A DNA stretch of 10,208 nucleotides from Alphaproteobacteria bacterium UBA3439 (GTDB taxonomy: Bacteria; Pseudomonadota; Alphaproteobacteria; Puniceispirillales; Puniceispirillaceae): assembly GCA_002378605.1 (NCBI GenBank), contig DFSK01000031.1, positions 1 through 10,208 of the forward strand, given 5' to 3'. The notes under the pieces were generated by a model. That model did not search any database, was not told the DNA's origin, and saw only the letters and a program-made list of their open reading frames with translations. This document shows, one piece after another, positions 1 through 6,505 of this stretch. Position numbers and translations under genes: made by a program. How positions within the stretch are numbered: the first letter of the stretch is position 1; the number at the start of each line of letters is the position of its first letter.

Positions 1-1694
1 TTCTTGGCAAGAGCCGCACCAAGAATATCACCAAGGCTGGCGCCGCTGTCTGATGAGCCAAATTCGGCCATTGCCTGCTTTTCTTCGGCAGATTCGCGGG
101 CCTTGATTGACAGCGACAATTTGCGGGTTTTCTTGTCAACACTGGTGACGATGGCGTCAACTTTTTCACCAACGGCAAACCGGTCAGCGCGCTGTTCAGC
201 ACGGTCACGGCTTAGATCAGTCCGGCGGATAAAGCCAGTCATGTTCTCACCAATGGTCACGTCGATGCCGTTATCAGTAACCGCACTAACGGTACAGGTT
301 ACGACTTCACCTTTGCGATAGGCGTCAGCCTGACCAGCAAATGGATCGTCGGTCAGCTGTTTGATACCAAGTGAGATACGCTCTTTATTGACGTCGATAT
401 CAAGAACTTTCGCCTTAACCATATCGCCTTTGGTAAAGCCTTCAAGGGCTTCTTCACCAGCGTTTTCCCAGCTGATATCCGACAGGTGAACAAGACCGTC
501 GATATCTTCGTTCAGGCCAACAAACAGACCAAATTCGGTGATGTTCCGGATTTCGCCGTCGATCTCGGTGCCAACTGGATAGGTGGCGCTAAGGTCTTCC
601 CAAGGATTGTTGGTGCACTGCTTGAGGCCGAGTGAAATACGGCGCTTCGACAGATCAACGTCAAGAACCATGACTTCGACTTGCTGGCTGGTTGAAACGA
701 TCTTGCCAGGATGAACATTCTTCTTTGTCCAGCTCATCTCAGATACATGGACAAGACCTTCGACACCGGCTTCCAGCTCAACAAATGCGCCATAATCGGT
801 GATGTTGGTAACGCGTCCGTCCATTTTCGCACCGATTGGGAATTTGCCTTCGACATTTTCCCATGGATCCGACAGAAGCTGTTTCATGCCAAGTGAGATA
901 CGCTGGGTTTCAGCGTTAAAGCGGATGACTTGAACTTCGACAGTTTCGCCGATTTGCAGGGCTTCTGATGGATGGCTGATGCGCTGCCATGCAATATCGG
1001 TGACATGCAACAGGCCGTCAACGCCACCAAGATCGACAAAGGCGCCGTAATCGGTGATGTTCTTGACCACACCTTGAAGAACCTGACCTTCTTGCAGATT
1101 AGAGACCAGCTCTGATCTTGCTTCGGCGCGTGACTCTTCCAGAACGGCACGGCGTGAAACAACAATGTTGCCACGACGACGGTCGATTTTCAGAATTTGG
1201 AATGGCTGTGGTGTTCCCATCAATGGGCCAAGATCGCGAACAGGGCGAATATCGACCTGACTTCCCGGCAAAAAGGCCGTTGCGCCTGACAGATCGACAG
1301 TGAAACCACCTTTGACCTTGCCAAAGATAACGCCGGTAACGCGCTCTTGCTTTTCAAATGATGCTTCGAGAACGCCCCATGCTTCTTCGCGGCGGGCTTT
1401 GTCACGGCTTAGTACGGCCTGACCATTACGGTCTTCCATACGCTCGACATAAACCTCAATCTCATCGCCAATTGAAACATCGGCCTGTTGTCCGGGGGCG
1501 GCAAGTTCCTTCAGCGGAACGCGGCCTTCAGATTTCAAGCCAACATCAATGATGACCGCATCGCCCTCGATGCCGATAACAAAGCCGCGGACAACACTGC
1601 CCTCGACATTGGTGCCTTCGCCAAAGCTTTCAGCTAAAAGATCGGCAAAGTTTTCAGTGGCAGCGTCGGCTGCCGAATTCGTTGTAGATGTCAA
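1..1694 (-). CDS. rpsA: 30S ribosomal protein S1, 3' end cut by window edge
   Basis: S1 binds mRNA on the small ribosomal subunit and helps load it for translation. The frame stays open for 564 codons from a TTG start at 1694 to the window edge, with no stop reached. Six S1/OB-fold repeats are readable, beginning near residues 30, 119, 200, 289, 374 and 462. Repeats 3 and 4 carry the typical NITDYGAFV strand, and repeats 4 to 5 are joined through a CTNNPW segment. The last residues seen (SGASLGDILGAALAK) look like the usual alphaproteobacterial C-terminus, so probably only a few residues are missing. The TTG start is preferred because GGAG at 1701-1704 sits 6 nt upstream, an in-frame TGA lies further up, and no ATG or GTG lies between. 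It follows cmk, as is common, but a terminator-like hairpin and a long leader separate them. The family assignment is very secure; the start is well supported. Confidence 0.96.
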   Translation of the reverse strand, partial: MTSTTNSAADAATENFADLLAESFGEGTNVEGSVVRGFVIGIEGDAVIIDVGLKSEGRVPLKELAAPGQQADVSIGDEIEVYVERMEDRNGQAVLSRDKARREEAWGVLEASFEKQERVTGVIFGKVKGGFTVDLSGATAFLPGSQVDIRPVRDLGPLMGTPQPFQILKIDRRRGNIVVSRRAVLEESRAEARSELVSNLQEGQVLQGVVKNITDYGAFVDLGGVDGLLHVTDIAWQRISHPSEALQIGETVEVQVIRFNAETQRISLGMKQLLSDPWENVEGKFPIGAKMDGRVTNITDYGAFVELEAGVEGLVHVSEMSWTKKNVHPGKIVSTSQQVEVMVLDVDLSKRRISLGLKQCTNNPWEDLSATYPVGTEIDGEIRNITEFGLFVGLNEDIDGLVHLSDISWENAGEEALEGFTKGDMVKAKVLDIDVNKERISLGIKQLTDDPFAGQADAYRKGEVVTCTVSAVTDNGIDVTIGENMTGFIRRTDLSRDRAEQRADRFAVGEKVDAIVTSVDKKTRKLSLSIKARESAEEKQAMAEFGSSDSGASLGDILGAALAK

Positions 1695-1892
1695 AAATAT
1701 CTCCGTTTTGTCGCTATTTCGATAGGGGGTGCAATACCGCCTGAATCAGGATCGAAATCTTTGTGCCTCAGCCGACATGAGGGCCGCATTGAACGAACGA
1801 TAACCGAATTATGCTTGCCCTATTTTGGCAATATAGCTTGGTTCCAAGCGGGTTTTTTGGCGACCAGTTTGTTTCGCCGGCAGTCAGTTTAT
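1695..1892 (-). promoter_or_regulatory. Long rpsA leader / promoter region
   Basis: About 200 bases separate the cmk terminator from the rpsA start. I found no convincing -35/-10 pair. The region holds a short inverted repeat at 1836-1849 (GCTTGG and CCAAGC around two bases) and a weaker TTGCC/GGCAA pair just downstream of it on the minus strand. In Escherichia coli S1 represses its own translation through structure in the rpsA leader. A similar role here is only an inference from the length of the spacer and its inverted repeats. Confidence 0.35.
1701..1704 (-). promoter_or_regulatory. Ribosome binding site of rpsA deciding a TTG start
   Basis: On the minus strand GGAG lies 6 nt before the TTG at 1694-1692. 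No other start codon is available between the upstream in-frame TGA and this TTG, so this site fixes an unusual initiation codon for an abundant ribosomal protein. Confidence 0.7.
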
Positions 1893-1932
1893 CAAAAATA
1901 TGAACCGGAAATGTTCGTATGGTTTCCGGTTC
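1893..1932 (-). terminator. Rho-independent-type terminator after cmk
   Basis: On the minus strand a perfect 10-bp inverted repeat (GAACCGGAAA and TTTCCGGTTC, 1923-1932 and 1902-1911) encloses an 11-base loop and is followed at once by ATATTTTTG. It starts 7 bases beyond the cmk stop codon. The stem is only half GC and the U-run is broken once, so termination may be partial. On the plus strand no T-run follows. Confidence 0.7.
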
Positions 1933-1939
1933 GGGCTCA

Positions 1940-2584
1940 TTATTCTGATGGGCAAACACGATCAATATGCGACAGAGCTAGTGCCAGAACCGCCGCCGCA
2001 TCCATGGTGGATGTGTCGATGGTTATTGCGTTATCTGCGGCCTTTAACGGGGCCACTGATCTAGTCCGGTCACGGTCGTCACGCGCCTTCATATCCGCCA
2101 GAACGTCGCGGAACATAACCGATTGTCCTGCCTGAAGCAACTCTTTGGTGCGGCGTTCGGCGCGAATGTCAAGATCGGCATCAACGAAGAATTTCAAATC
2201 GGCGTTGGGAAGCACGATCGTGCCAATATCTCGGCCATCAAGAACTGCGCCCTTGCCCGATGGCGGCGTCGCGGCAAAGGCGCGCTGAAGCGACAGTAAT
2301 TCAGCCCGAACAGGGGCAATTGCCGCCACGATTGACGCAAGAGCCGCCACTTGATCGGTGCGTATTTCGGCAGTCTGCGTTAAGGAAAGATCAAGCGTTG
2401 ACGCAGCTTTAACCGCTTGTTTTTCATCAATATTACTGCTTTTTGCGCCAGCGTTTAACAGGCTGAGGGCAACCGCGCGATACAGCGCTCCCGTATCCAG
2501 ATAATCATATCCGAATTCGGCTGCCACCCGTTTGGCAAGCGTGCCTTTGCCGCTGGCTGCCGACCCATCAATGGCAATAATCAT
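1940..2584 (-). CDS. cmk: Cytidylate kinase
   Basis: Phosphorylates CMP and dCMP to the diphosphates with ATP, recycling pyrimidine nucleotides in the cytoplasm. The 214-residue protein opens with the nucleotide-binding P-loop GSAASGKGT (residues 7-15), followed by DTGALYRA (30-37). It also carries DGRDIGT (116-122), diagnostic of the family, and FFVDADLDIRAERR, which leads into the lid region. Length is normal for the family. The ATG at 2584 overlaps the aroA stop as ATGA (4 bp), which supports both this start and translational coupling with aroA. The gene order aroA-cmk-rpsA is common in Proteobacteria. The stop is TAA, and a hairpin terminator follows within ten bases, so the aroA-cmk transcript probably ends mostly before rpsA. 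Confidence 0.96.
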   Translation of the reverse strand: MIIAIDGSAASGKGTLAKRVAAEFGYDYLDTGALYRAVALSLLNAGAKSSNIDEKQAVKAASTLDLSLTQTAEIRTDQVAALASIVAAIAPVRAELLSLQRAFAATPPSGKGAVLDGRDIGTIVLPNADLKFFVDADLDIRAERRTKELLQAGQSVMFRDVLADMKARDDRDRTRSVAPLKAADNAITIDTSTMDAAAVLALALSHIDRVCPSE

Positions 2585-3924
2585 GTTGTTGTTCCGTCAA
2601 TGATGCGGGCGCCTAGCTGGTTCATGCCGCTGGCAAATCCGGGAAAGCTTGTTTCGATGGTGGCGCAGCCCGTCACGGTGATTGGCTGTTCGGCAACAAG
2701 GCCAAGCGTTAGAAATGACATGGCGATTCGGTGATCATGCTGCGCCGAAAGGGTTGCCCCGCCTGTAATGATGCTGGCGGAAACGCGCATTGAATCATCA
2801 TCATAATCAACGGTGACACCGCATGCGGCAAGACCATCAGCCATCACCTTGATGCGGTCGGTTTCCTTGACCCGCAATTCAGCAACGCCAAGCATCTCGG
2901 TTGTGCCGCTTGCGGTTGCCGCCGCGACTGACAGGATTGGATATTCATCAATCATCGAGGCGGCACGTTCGGGCGGTACGGTAATGCCTTTCAGCTGGCT
3001 ATGCCGGATGCGCAAATCGGCAACGGCTTCGCCGCCTTCAATGCGGTCATTGCTTTTAACAATATCGCTGCCCATTTCAATAAGGGTTGTCAAAAGACCG
3101 GTTCGAAGCGGGTTCATGCCAATACCAACAAGCGTGATATCGCTTTGCGGTGTGATCAACGCCGCAACGATGGCAAATGCGGCAGATGACGGATCACTTG
3201 GCACAATAATATCGGCCGCGTGAAGCGTTGCCTCACCGACAAGCGCAACATGATGCGCTCCATCAGCGTCGATATGCTGCTGAACCGACGCGCCAAAATG
3301 TCTAAGCATTGACTCGCTGTGATCGCGCGATGCATGTGGTTCGATGATGGTTGTGGTGCCGCGCGCGTTCAGCCCGGCAAGCAAGATTGCCGATTTGATT
3401 TGAGCCGAGGCTACTTTTGAGCGATAGCTTAACGCCATAGGATTTGCCGCCCCTGCAATGGTGACGGGCAGCAAACCGCCATCACGGCAGGTGATATCAG
3501 CACCCATTTCGGCAAGCGGATCGGTGATCCGCGCCATTGGCCGCACGCTTAGCGAGGCATCGCCGCAGAATGTCGCTGTGATGTTCTGGCCGGCAACAAC
3601 CCCCATCAATAGGCGTGCGCCGGTTCCCGAATTGCCAAGATCAAGCGGTGTCACTGGCGATATCATGCCATGCAATCCAACGCCGGTAATATGCCAAACC
3701 CCGTCGGCGTCACGGTCAATGCCAGCGCCAAGCGCGACGAGCGCGTCTTTGGTCGACATGACATCGGCGCCTTCAAGCAGGCCGCTCACTTTGGTTGTGC
3801 CAATCGCAAGACTGCCGAAAATCAGCGCACGATGCGAAATGGATTTATCACCCGGAATAGGCATTATGCCCAAAAGCGGCCCAGCTTTTTTTGAAACAAG
3901 TTGATCATGCGAATGAGATGACAT
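2581..3924 (-). CDS. aroA: 3-phosphoshikimate 1-carboxyvinyltransferase (EPSP synthase), class II-like
   Basis: Joins shikimate-3-phosphate and phosphoenolpyruvate to form EPSP, the sixth step of the shikimate pathway to aromatic amino acids. The 447-residue protein resembles the class II enzymes (Agrobacterium CP4 type) throughout. It has GDKS at 25-28, LGNSGTG at 96-102, SAQIK at 173-177, RDHSE at 200-204, MIDEYP at 324-329 and LRVKETDR at 350-357, the last two holding the acidic active-site residues. The fourth class II signature, NPTR in CP4, reads NPLR (271-274). The glycine at residue 100 corresponds to CP4 Ala100, which contributes to that enzyme's glyphosate tolerance. I chose the ATG at 3924 over the TTG one codon upstream because AAAAGG then sits 7 nt away. 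The stop overlaps the cmk ATG. It is divergent from the FYDLN gene across 254 bp, in which I see no clear aroA promoter. Confidence 0.96.
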   Translation of the reverse strand: MSSHSHDQLVSKKAGPLLGIMPIPGDKSISHRALIFGSLAIGTTKVSGLLEGADVMSTKDALVALGAGIDRDADGVWHITGVGLHGMISPVTPLDLGNSGTGARLLMGVVAGQNITATFCGDASLSVRPMARITDPLAEMGADITCRDGGLLPVTIAGAANPMALSYRSKVASAQIKSAILLAGLNARGTTTIIEPHASRDHSESMLRHFGASVQQHIDADGAHHVALVGEATLHAADIIVPSDPSSAAFAIVAALITPQSDITLVGIGMNPLRTGLLTTLIEMGSDIVKSNDRIEGGEAVADLRIRHSQLKGITVPPERAASMIDEYPILSVAAATASGTTEMLGVAELRVKETDRIKVMADGLAACGVTVDYDDDSMRVSASIITGGATLSAQHDHRIAMSFLTLGLVAEQPITVTGCATIETSFPGFASGMNQLGARIIDGTTT

Positions 3925-4094
3925 CAAAAAGCCTTTTACGGTTTGCTGACAGGCGGTTTTGCCAGGCTAATTTCGGTGAGGGCCGCTTGTAACATTTTTC
4001 TAGGGTGCTAGGCAATCAGCGTCATGTAAATGCCGAATCGTTTTGATCACACACCAGCAAAAAAATAAAAGTTGGAATCGGGCAGAAAATTGTT

Positions 4095-4100
4095 TTGACA
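4095..4100 (+). promoter_or_regulatory. Possible -35 element for the FYDLN-family gene
   Basis: A perfect TTGACA lies 78 bases before the ATG at 4179, downstream of an A/T-rich stretch near 4060-4075. At spacings of 16 to 18 bases the -10 region is poor (TCACAT or CACATC), so only the -35 half is convincing. The same TTG also opens an in-frame extension of the downstream gene, which I do not think is translated. Confidence 0.35.
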
Positions 4101-4178
4101 GCTTGCAAAATTTGTTTCACATCCCCTAATGATGAAGAGTCCTTATTTTTGACGGTTAAGTACAGGGGATTTGAAAGA

Positions 4179-4568
4179 ATGGCAAAGGTTGAGCTTGGCT
4201 TGAAGCGTTCCTGTCTATCATGTGGGATGCGCTTTTATGATTTTAAACGCAGTCCCATTATTTGTCCGGGCTGCGGCACAGAATTTGATCCAGAAAATCT
4301 GATAAAAGGCCGTAAAAGCCGCGCCGCGCCAAAAAGCGTGGCAAAGGCGGGTGTGTCTGATGATGCTGATGATCTGGATGAAACAGAATTTGACGATGAA
4401 GACGTTGATGTTGTTGTCAATAAAGATGACGATGACGACGATGATGATATTGATTTCGATGAAGATGATGTTGATGTGGACGATACTGATGGCCCGGGCA
4501 TCATTCAGGACGATATCACCGACGGCGACGAATTATTGCCCAACCTAGATAATAAGGATGATCAATAA
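4179..4568 (+). CDS. FYDLN (TIGR02300)-family acidic zinc-ribbon protein
   Basis: A 129-residue protein of an alphaproteobacterial family whose molecular role is unknown. The N-terminus MAKVELGLKR leads into a small zinc ribbon with C12-x2-C15 and C29-x2-C32. Between the cysteine pairs stands FYDFKRSP, matching the family hallmark FYDLN-x-x-P with F for L and K for N. From about residue 61 to the end the chain is extremely rich in Asp and Glu and includes a run of eight aspartates, so it should be disordered and strongly negative. The ATG at 4179 is chosen because AGGGGA lies 9 nt upstream and the family begins at MAK. A longer reading from a TTG at 4095 would add 28 residues unlike the family. 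It is divergent from aroA and upstream of tRNA-Ala. A nucleic-acid or ribosome-related role is a guess only. Confidence 0.9.
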   Translation: MAKVELGLKRSCLSCGMRFYDFKRSPIICPGCGTEFDPENLIKGRKSRAAPKSVAKAGVSDDADDLDETEFDDEDVDVVVNKDDDDDDDDIDFDEDDVDVDDTDGPGIIQDDITDGDELLPNLDNKDDQ

Positions 4569-4590
4569 TCACCTTGCCTGCTTGATGCTG

Positions 4591-4704
4591 GCAAATCCTG
4601 TTTGTTTGGCGGCGGTGGCATAAAAAACCCGCCGCCGCACAAAAATTTGCTTGCGCAGGGTGTCGCCCCTGCGATACACATCCCTCGCAGTGTTTCGGCA
4701 CTGC
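4591..4704 (+). other. Three consecutive hairpins; possible structured RNA or 3' UTR
   Basis: The first hairpin spans 4591-4650. An 8-bp perfect GC stem (4608-4615 with 4629-4636) around a 13-base loop is extended by TTTGT/ACAAA (4601-4605 with 4639-4643) and closed by GCAAAT/ATTTGC (4591-4596 with 4645-4650). The second is a perfect 7-bp stem CGCAGGG/CCCTGCG (4654-4660 with 4667-4673, 6-base loop). The third is a perfect 6-bp stem GCAGTG/CACTGC (4687-4692 with 4699-4704, 6-base loop). None is followed by a T-run on either strand, so a classic terminator is not supported. I recognise no known RNA family (no SRP RNA, tmRNA or RNase P signature). Transcription direction is assumed from the flanking plus-strand genes. 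Confidence 0.4.
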
Positions 4705-4772
4705 ACGAATTGGAACCGAATTGGTGTTTTGGCGATGCCCGCAAGGACATTGCAGGCCAGACACGGTAACAA

Positions 4773-4848
<76 letters not shown>

Positions 4849-4969
4849 ATTTCTCAATTTTCCTGATCAAAAACAGCATTCCAGTGCAATAGCGCATCGC
4901 CTGCCATGCCATTATGGCCAAGGGCTATGTTTTAGGCTTTTGCGGGAATTGCGGGCAAGCTTGACGCGG
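4849..4969. other. Convergent spacer between tRNA-Ala and ptsN; no gene seen
   Basis: These 121 bases lie between two convergent units. A T-rich patch directly follows the tRNA, and a small GCCAT/ATGGC inverted repeat lies near 4905-4919. Neither forms a hairpin plus T-run, so I cannot name a terminator for either unit. Confidence 0.5.
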
Positions 4970-5431
4970 CTAGGCGGCAACGTCGCTTGCGTTTCCAAGG
5001 CATGCAAGAAGTTCCTCTGCTGTTGCAGCAGCGCGAAGCTGGTCACAAATTGCCGCTTCGCGTAATGATCTTGCCACGCTCGACACGCATTTCAGATGAT
5101 CGCTATCAGCGCCTTGTGGCCCGATCACAAGGCAAACGATATCGACAGGCTTGCAATCTTGTGCGTCAAAATCAACAGGGCTTGTCAAAACGGCAATGAT
5201 CCCGATGGTGCGCGACAGGTCGTGATGCACGGCATGGGGAATCGCAATGCCGCCACCAATGGCGGTGCTGCCAAGACGTTCGCGGCGCATCACAATTTCA
5301 AAAAGGCTGCGCTGGCACAGGCCAGTCAGTTTAGCGGCGCGATCAGCAAGCTGTTCAATCACTTGCTTTTTACTGCTGCCAGCGACGCCAACCATGATCT
5401 GGTCGGCGGCGAGATAATCAATTATGGACAT
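4970..5431 (-). CDS. ptsN: PTS IIA-like nitrogen regulatory protein (EIIA-Ntr)
   Basis: The terminal phosphate acceptor of the nitrogen phosphotransferase chain (PtsP, NPr, PtsN). It does not import sugar but regulates other proteins according to its phosphorylation state. The 153-residue protein is normal length and begins MSIIDYLAADQIM. Its active-site region is RRERLGSTAIGGGIAIPHA, with His66 as the predicted phosphorylated residue. The frame stays open upstream for 62 more codons, but that stretch holds the promoter and has no family similarity, so the ATG at 5431 is preferred. The only upstream purine patch is a weak ACGGG. In many Proteobacteria rpoN and hpf lie between lptB and ptsN; both are absent here. 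The partners PtsP and NPr are not in this window. Confidence 0.94.
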   Translation of the reverse strand: MSIIDYLAADQIMVGVAGSSKKQVIEQLADRAAKLTGLCQRSLFEIVMRRERLGSTAIGGGIAIPHAVHHDLSRTIGIIAVLTSPVDFDAQDCKPVDIVCLVIGPQGADSDHLKCVSSVARSLREAAICDQLRAAATAEELLACLGNASDVAA

Positions 5432-5509
5432 GAAAAGACCCGTAAAATGAATAGAGCCTGTGCACCGCATCGATCCGAAACCGAACCGATAAAGTGCCAA
5501 GGCGGCGCA

Positions 5510-5538
5510 GATATAAGGGGTGCATGAAGGGCTGTCAA
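5510..5538 (-). promoter_or_regulatory. Sigma-70-type promoter of ptsN
   Basis: On the minus strand TTGACA (5538-5533) is separated by exactly 17 bases from TATATC (5515-5510), a near-consensus vegetative promoter. Transcription would begin near 5503 and give a leader of about 70 nt before the ptsN ATG. It lies in the lptB-ptsN gap, just past the lptB stop. Confidence 0.75.
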
Positions 5539-5555
5539 GCCGTGAATCATGCGAG

Positions 5556-6338
5556 CTAGATGCTAAAACGCTCGCCAAGATAGACTTGCCGAACCCCGCT
5601 ATGTTGAACCACCTCATCCGGCGTGCCTTCCATCAGCACGGTGCCGTCATGAATAATGTAGGCACGGTCAACAATATCAAGTGTTTCACGAACATTGTGG
5701 TCGGTAATTAAAACGCCGATACCATGGGTTTTCAAATGCGCAATCAAATCGCGAATTTCGCCAAGGGCAATCGGGTCGATACCGGCCAAAGGTTCATCAA
5801 GCAAAAGAAATGTCGGGCGTGCAGCAAGGGCGCGGGCAATTTCCAGACGGCGGCGTTCACCGCCGGACAGGCTGACCGATGGCGTGTTGCGAAGGTGGGT
5901 GATGCCAAATTCGGCCATCAGATCATCAAGCGTGGCGTCGCGTTCATCATCGTGGTCTTCAAGCGTTTCAAGAACGGCGCGGATATTTTGTTCAACTGTT
6001 AGGCCGCGAAAGATGCTCGATTCCTGTGGCAGATATCCCATGCCAAGACGCGCGCGCTGGAAAATGGGCATGCCAGTGACATCGCGCCCGTCAATAAAGA
6101 CCTGACCCTCATCGGCGGGCAATAATCCGGCAAGCATGTAAAAGGTTGTCGTTTTGCCAGCACCATTTGGGCCAAGAAGACCAACGGCCTCGCCGCGTTG
6201 TAACCCAAGCGAAACATTACGAACGACGCGCCGCTTGTTAAAGCTTTTGCCAACGCCTTTGGCTTGCAGCCCTTGATTGCCTGACACTAAAACTGGCCGC
6301 GCCATGCCAAAATCTAATTCTGTATTGTCAGACACCAT
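5556..6338 (-). CDS. lptB: LPS export ABC transporter ATP-binding protein LptB
   Basis: The cytoplasmic ATPase that powers extraction of lipopolysaccharide from the inner membrane by LptFG, passing it to LptC and LptA. All ABC motifs are present in order: Walker A GPNGAGKT (56-63), Q-loop Gln105 in YLPQESSIF, signature LSGGERRR (157-164), Walker B LLLDEP (178-183), and the H-loop His214 in LITDHNVRET. The YLPQESSIFR and TDHNVRETL stretches are typical of LptB rather than of other ABC ATPases. At 260 residues it has about 20 more N-terminal residues than the E. coli protein. The ATG at 6338 has AAGGG four bases upstream, while a shorter start at 6305 lacks a good site. lptA lies upstream across 142 bp that contain a possible internal promoter. 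LptFG is not in the window. Confidence 0.96.
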   Translation of the reverse strand: MVSDNTELDFGMARPVLVSGNQGLQAKGVGKSFNKRRVVRNVSLGLQRGEAVGLLGPNGAGKTTTFYMLAGLLPADEGQVFIDGRDVTGMPIFQRARLGMGYLPQESSIFRGLTVEQNIRAVLETLEDHDDERDATLDDLMAEFGITHLRNTPSVSLSGGERRRLEIARALAARPTFLLLDEPLAGIDPIALGEIRDLIAHLKTHGIGVLITDHNVRETLDIVDRAYIIHDGTVLMEGTPDEVVQHSGVRQVYLGERFSI

Positions 6339-6385
6339 GATGCCCTTTTTGATGCAATTAAGCCGTGCGGCCCGTCAGAGGTTTC

Positions 6386-6415
6386 TTTATCGGCCAACTA
6401 TTCAGGATATGTCAA
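6386..6415 (-). promoter_or_regulatory. Possible internal promoter for lptB
   Basis: On the minus strand TTGACA (6415-6410) is followed after 18 bases by GATAAA (6391-6386), or after 17 by CGATAA. The -35 is perfect and the -10 is fair. It lies in the lptA-lptB gap about 50 bases before the lptB ATG, so lptB could be made independently of the upstream operon. Confidence 0.5.
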
Positions 6416-6419
6416 CGAG

Positions 6420-6505
6420 TTAAGGGCAAAATACCGGTTCGATATGTCGCTTGATGCAATGCCGCATGCGGTGAAGTCATTTAAGGTGTTAAAATACCGG
6501 TCACG
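6420..6505. repeat. Imperfect direct repeat of the lptA 3' end
   Basis: TTAAGG followed by AAAATACCGGT occurs at 6481-6501, spanning the last codons and stop of lptA. It recurs at 6420-6438, 61 bases further downstream of the gene, with the gap between the two words shortened from four bases to two. The 11-base word is exact in both copies. A 10-bp palindrome CCGCATGCGG (6462-6471) lies between them. Confidence 0.5.

Noticed and set aside
770..1070. Repeated DNA words inside rpsA resembling direct repeats
   Set aside because: They encode the same NITDYGAF segment in successive S1 domains and need no other explanation.
1836..1860. Small palindrome followed by GGGTTTTTT on the plus strand as a plus-strand terminator
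   Set aside because: The stem is only five to six pairs and there is no plus-strand gene upstream for it to end.
4095..4178. In-frame N-terminal extension of the FYDLN protein from a TTG with CxxC-like residues
   Set aside because: The TTG is part of a consensus -35 hexamer. The family starts at MAK, and a good ribosome site precedes the ATG at 4179.
4235..4504. Antisense Ser-rich reading frame opposite the FYDLN protein
   Set aside because: It is a mirror of the repetitive GAT/GAC codons; serine runs are the expected antisense product of an aspartate tract.
4516..4772. Overlapping minus-strand Cys-rich frames in the hairpin-rich spacer
   Set aside because: They run through inverted repeats, lack a ribosome site and resemble no family I know.
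4895..4965. Inverted and direct repeats (GCCAT/ATGGC and TTGCGGG twice) as a ptsN terminator
   Set aside because: Stems are too short and no T-run follows on the minus strand.
5432..5617. 62-residue upstream extension of PtsN
   Set aside because: It overlaps the lptB end and contains the ptsN promoter; PtsN proteins normally start at the MSIIDYL-like segment.
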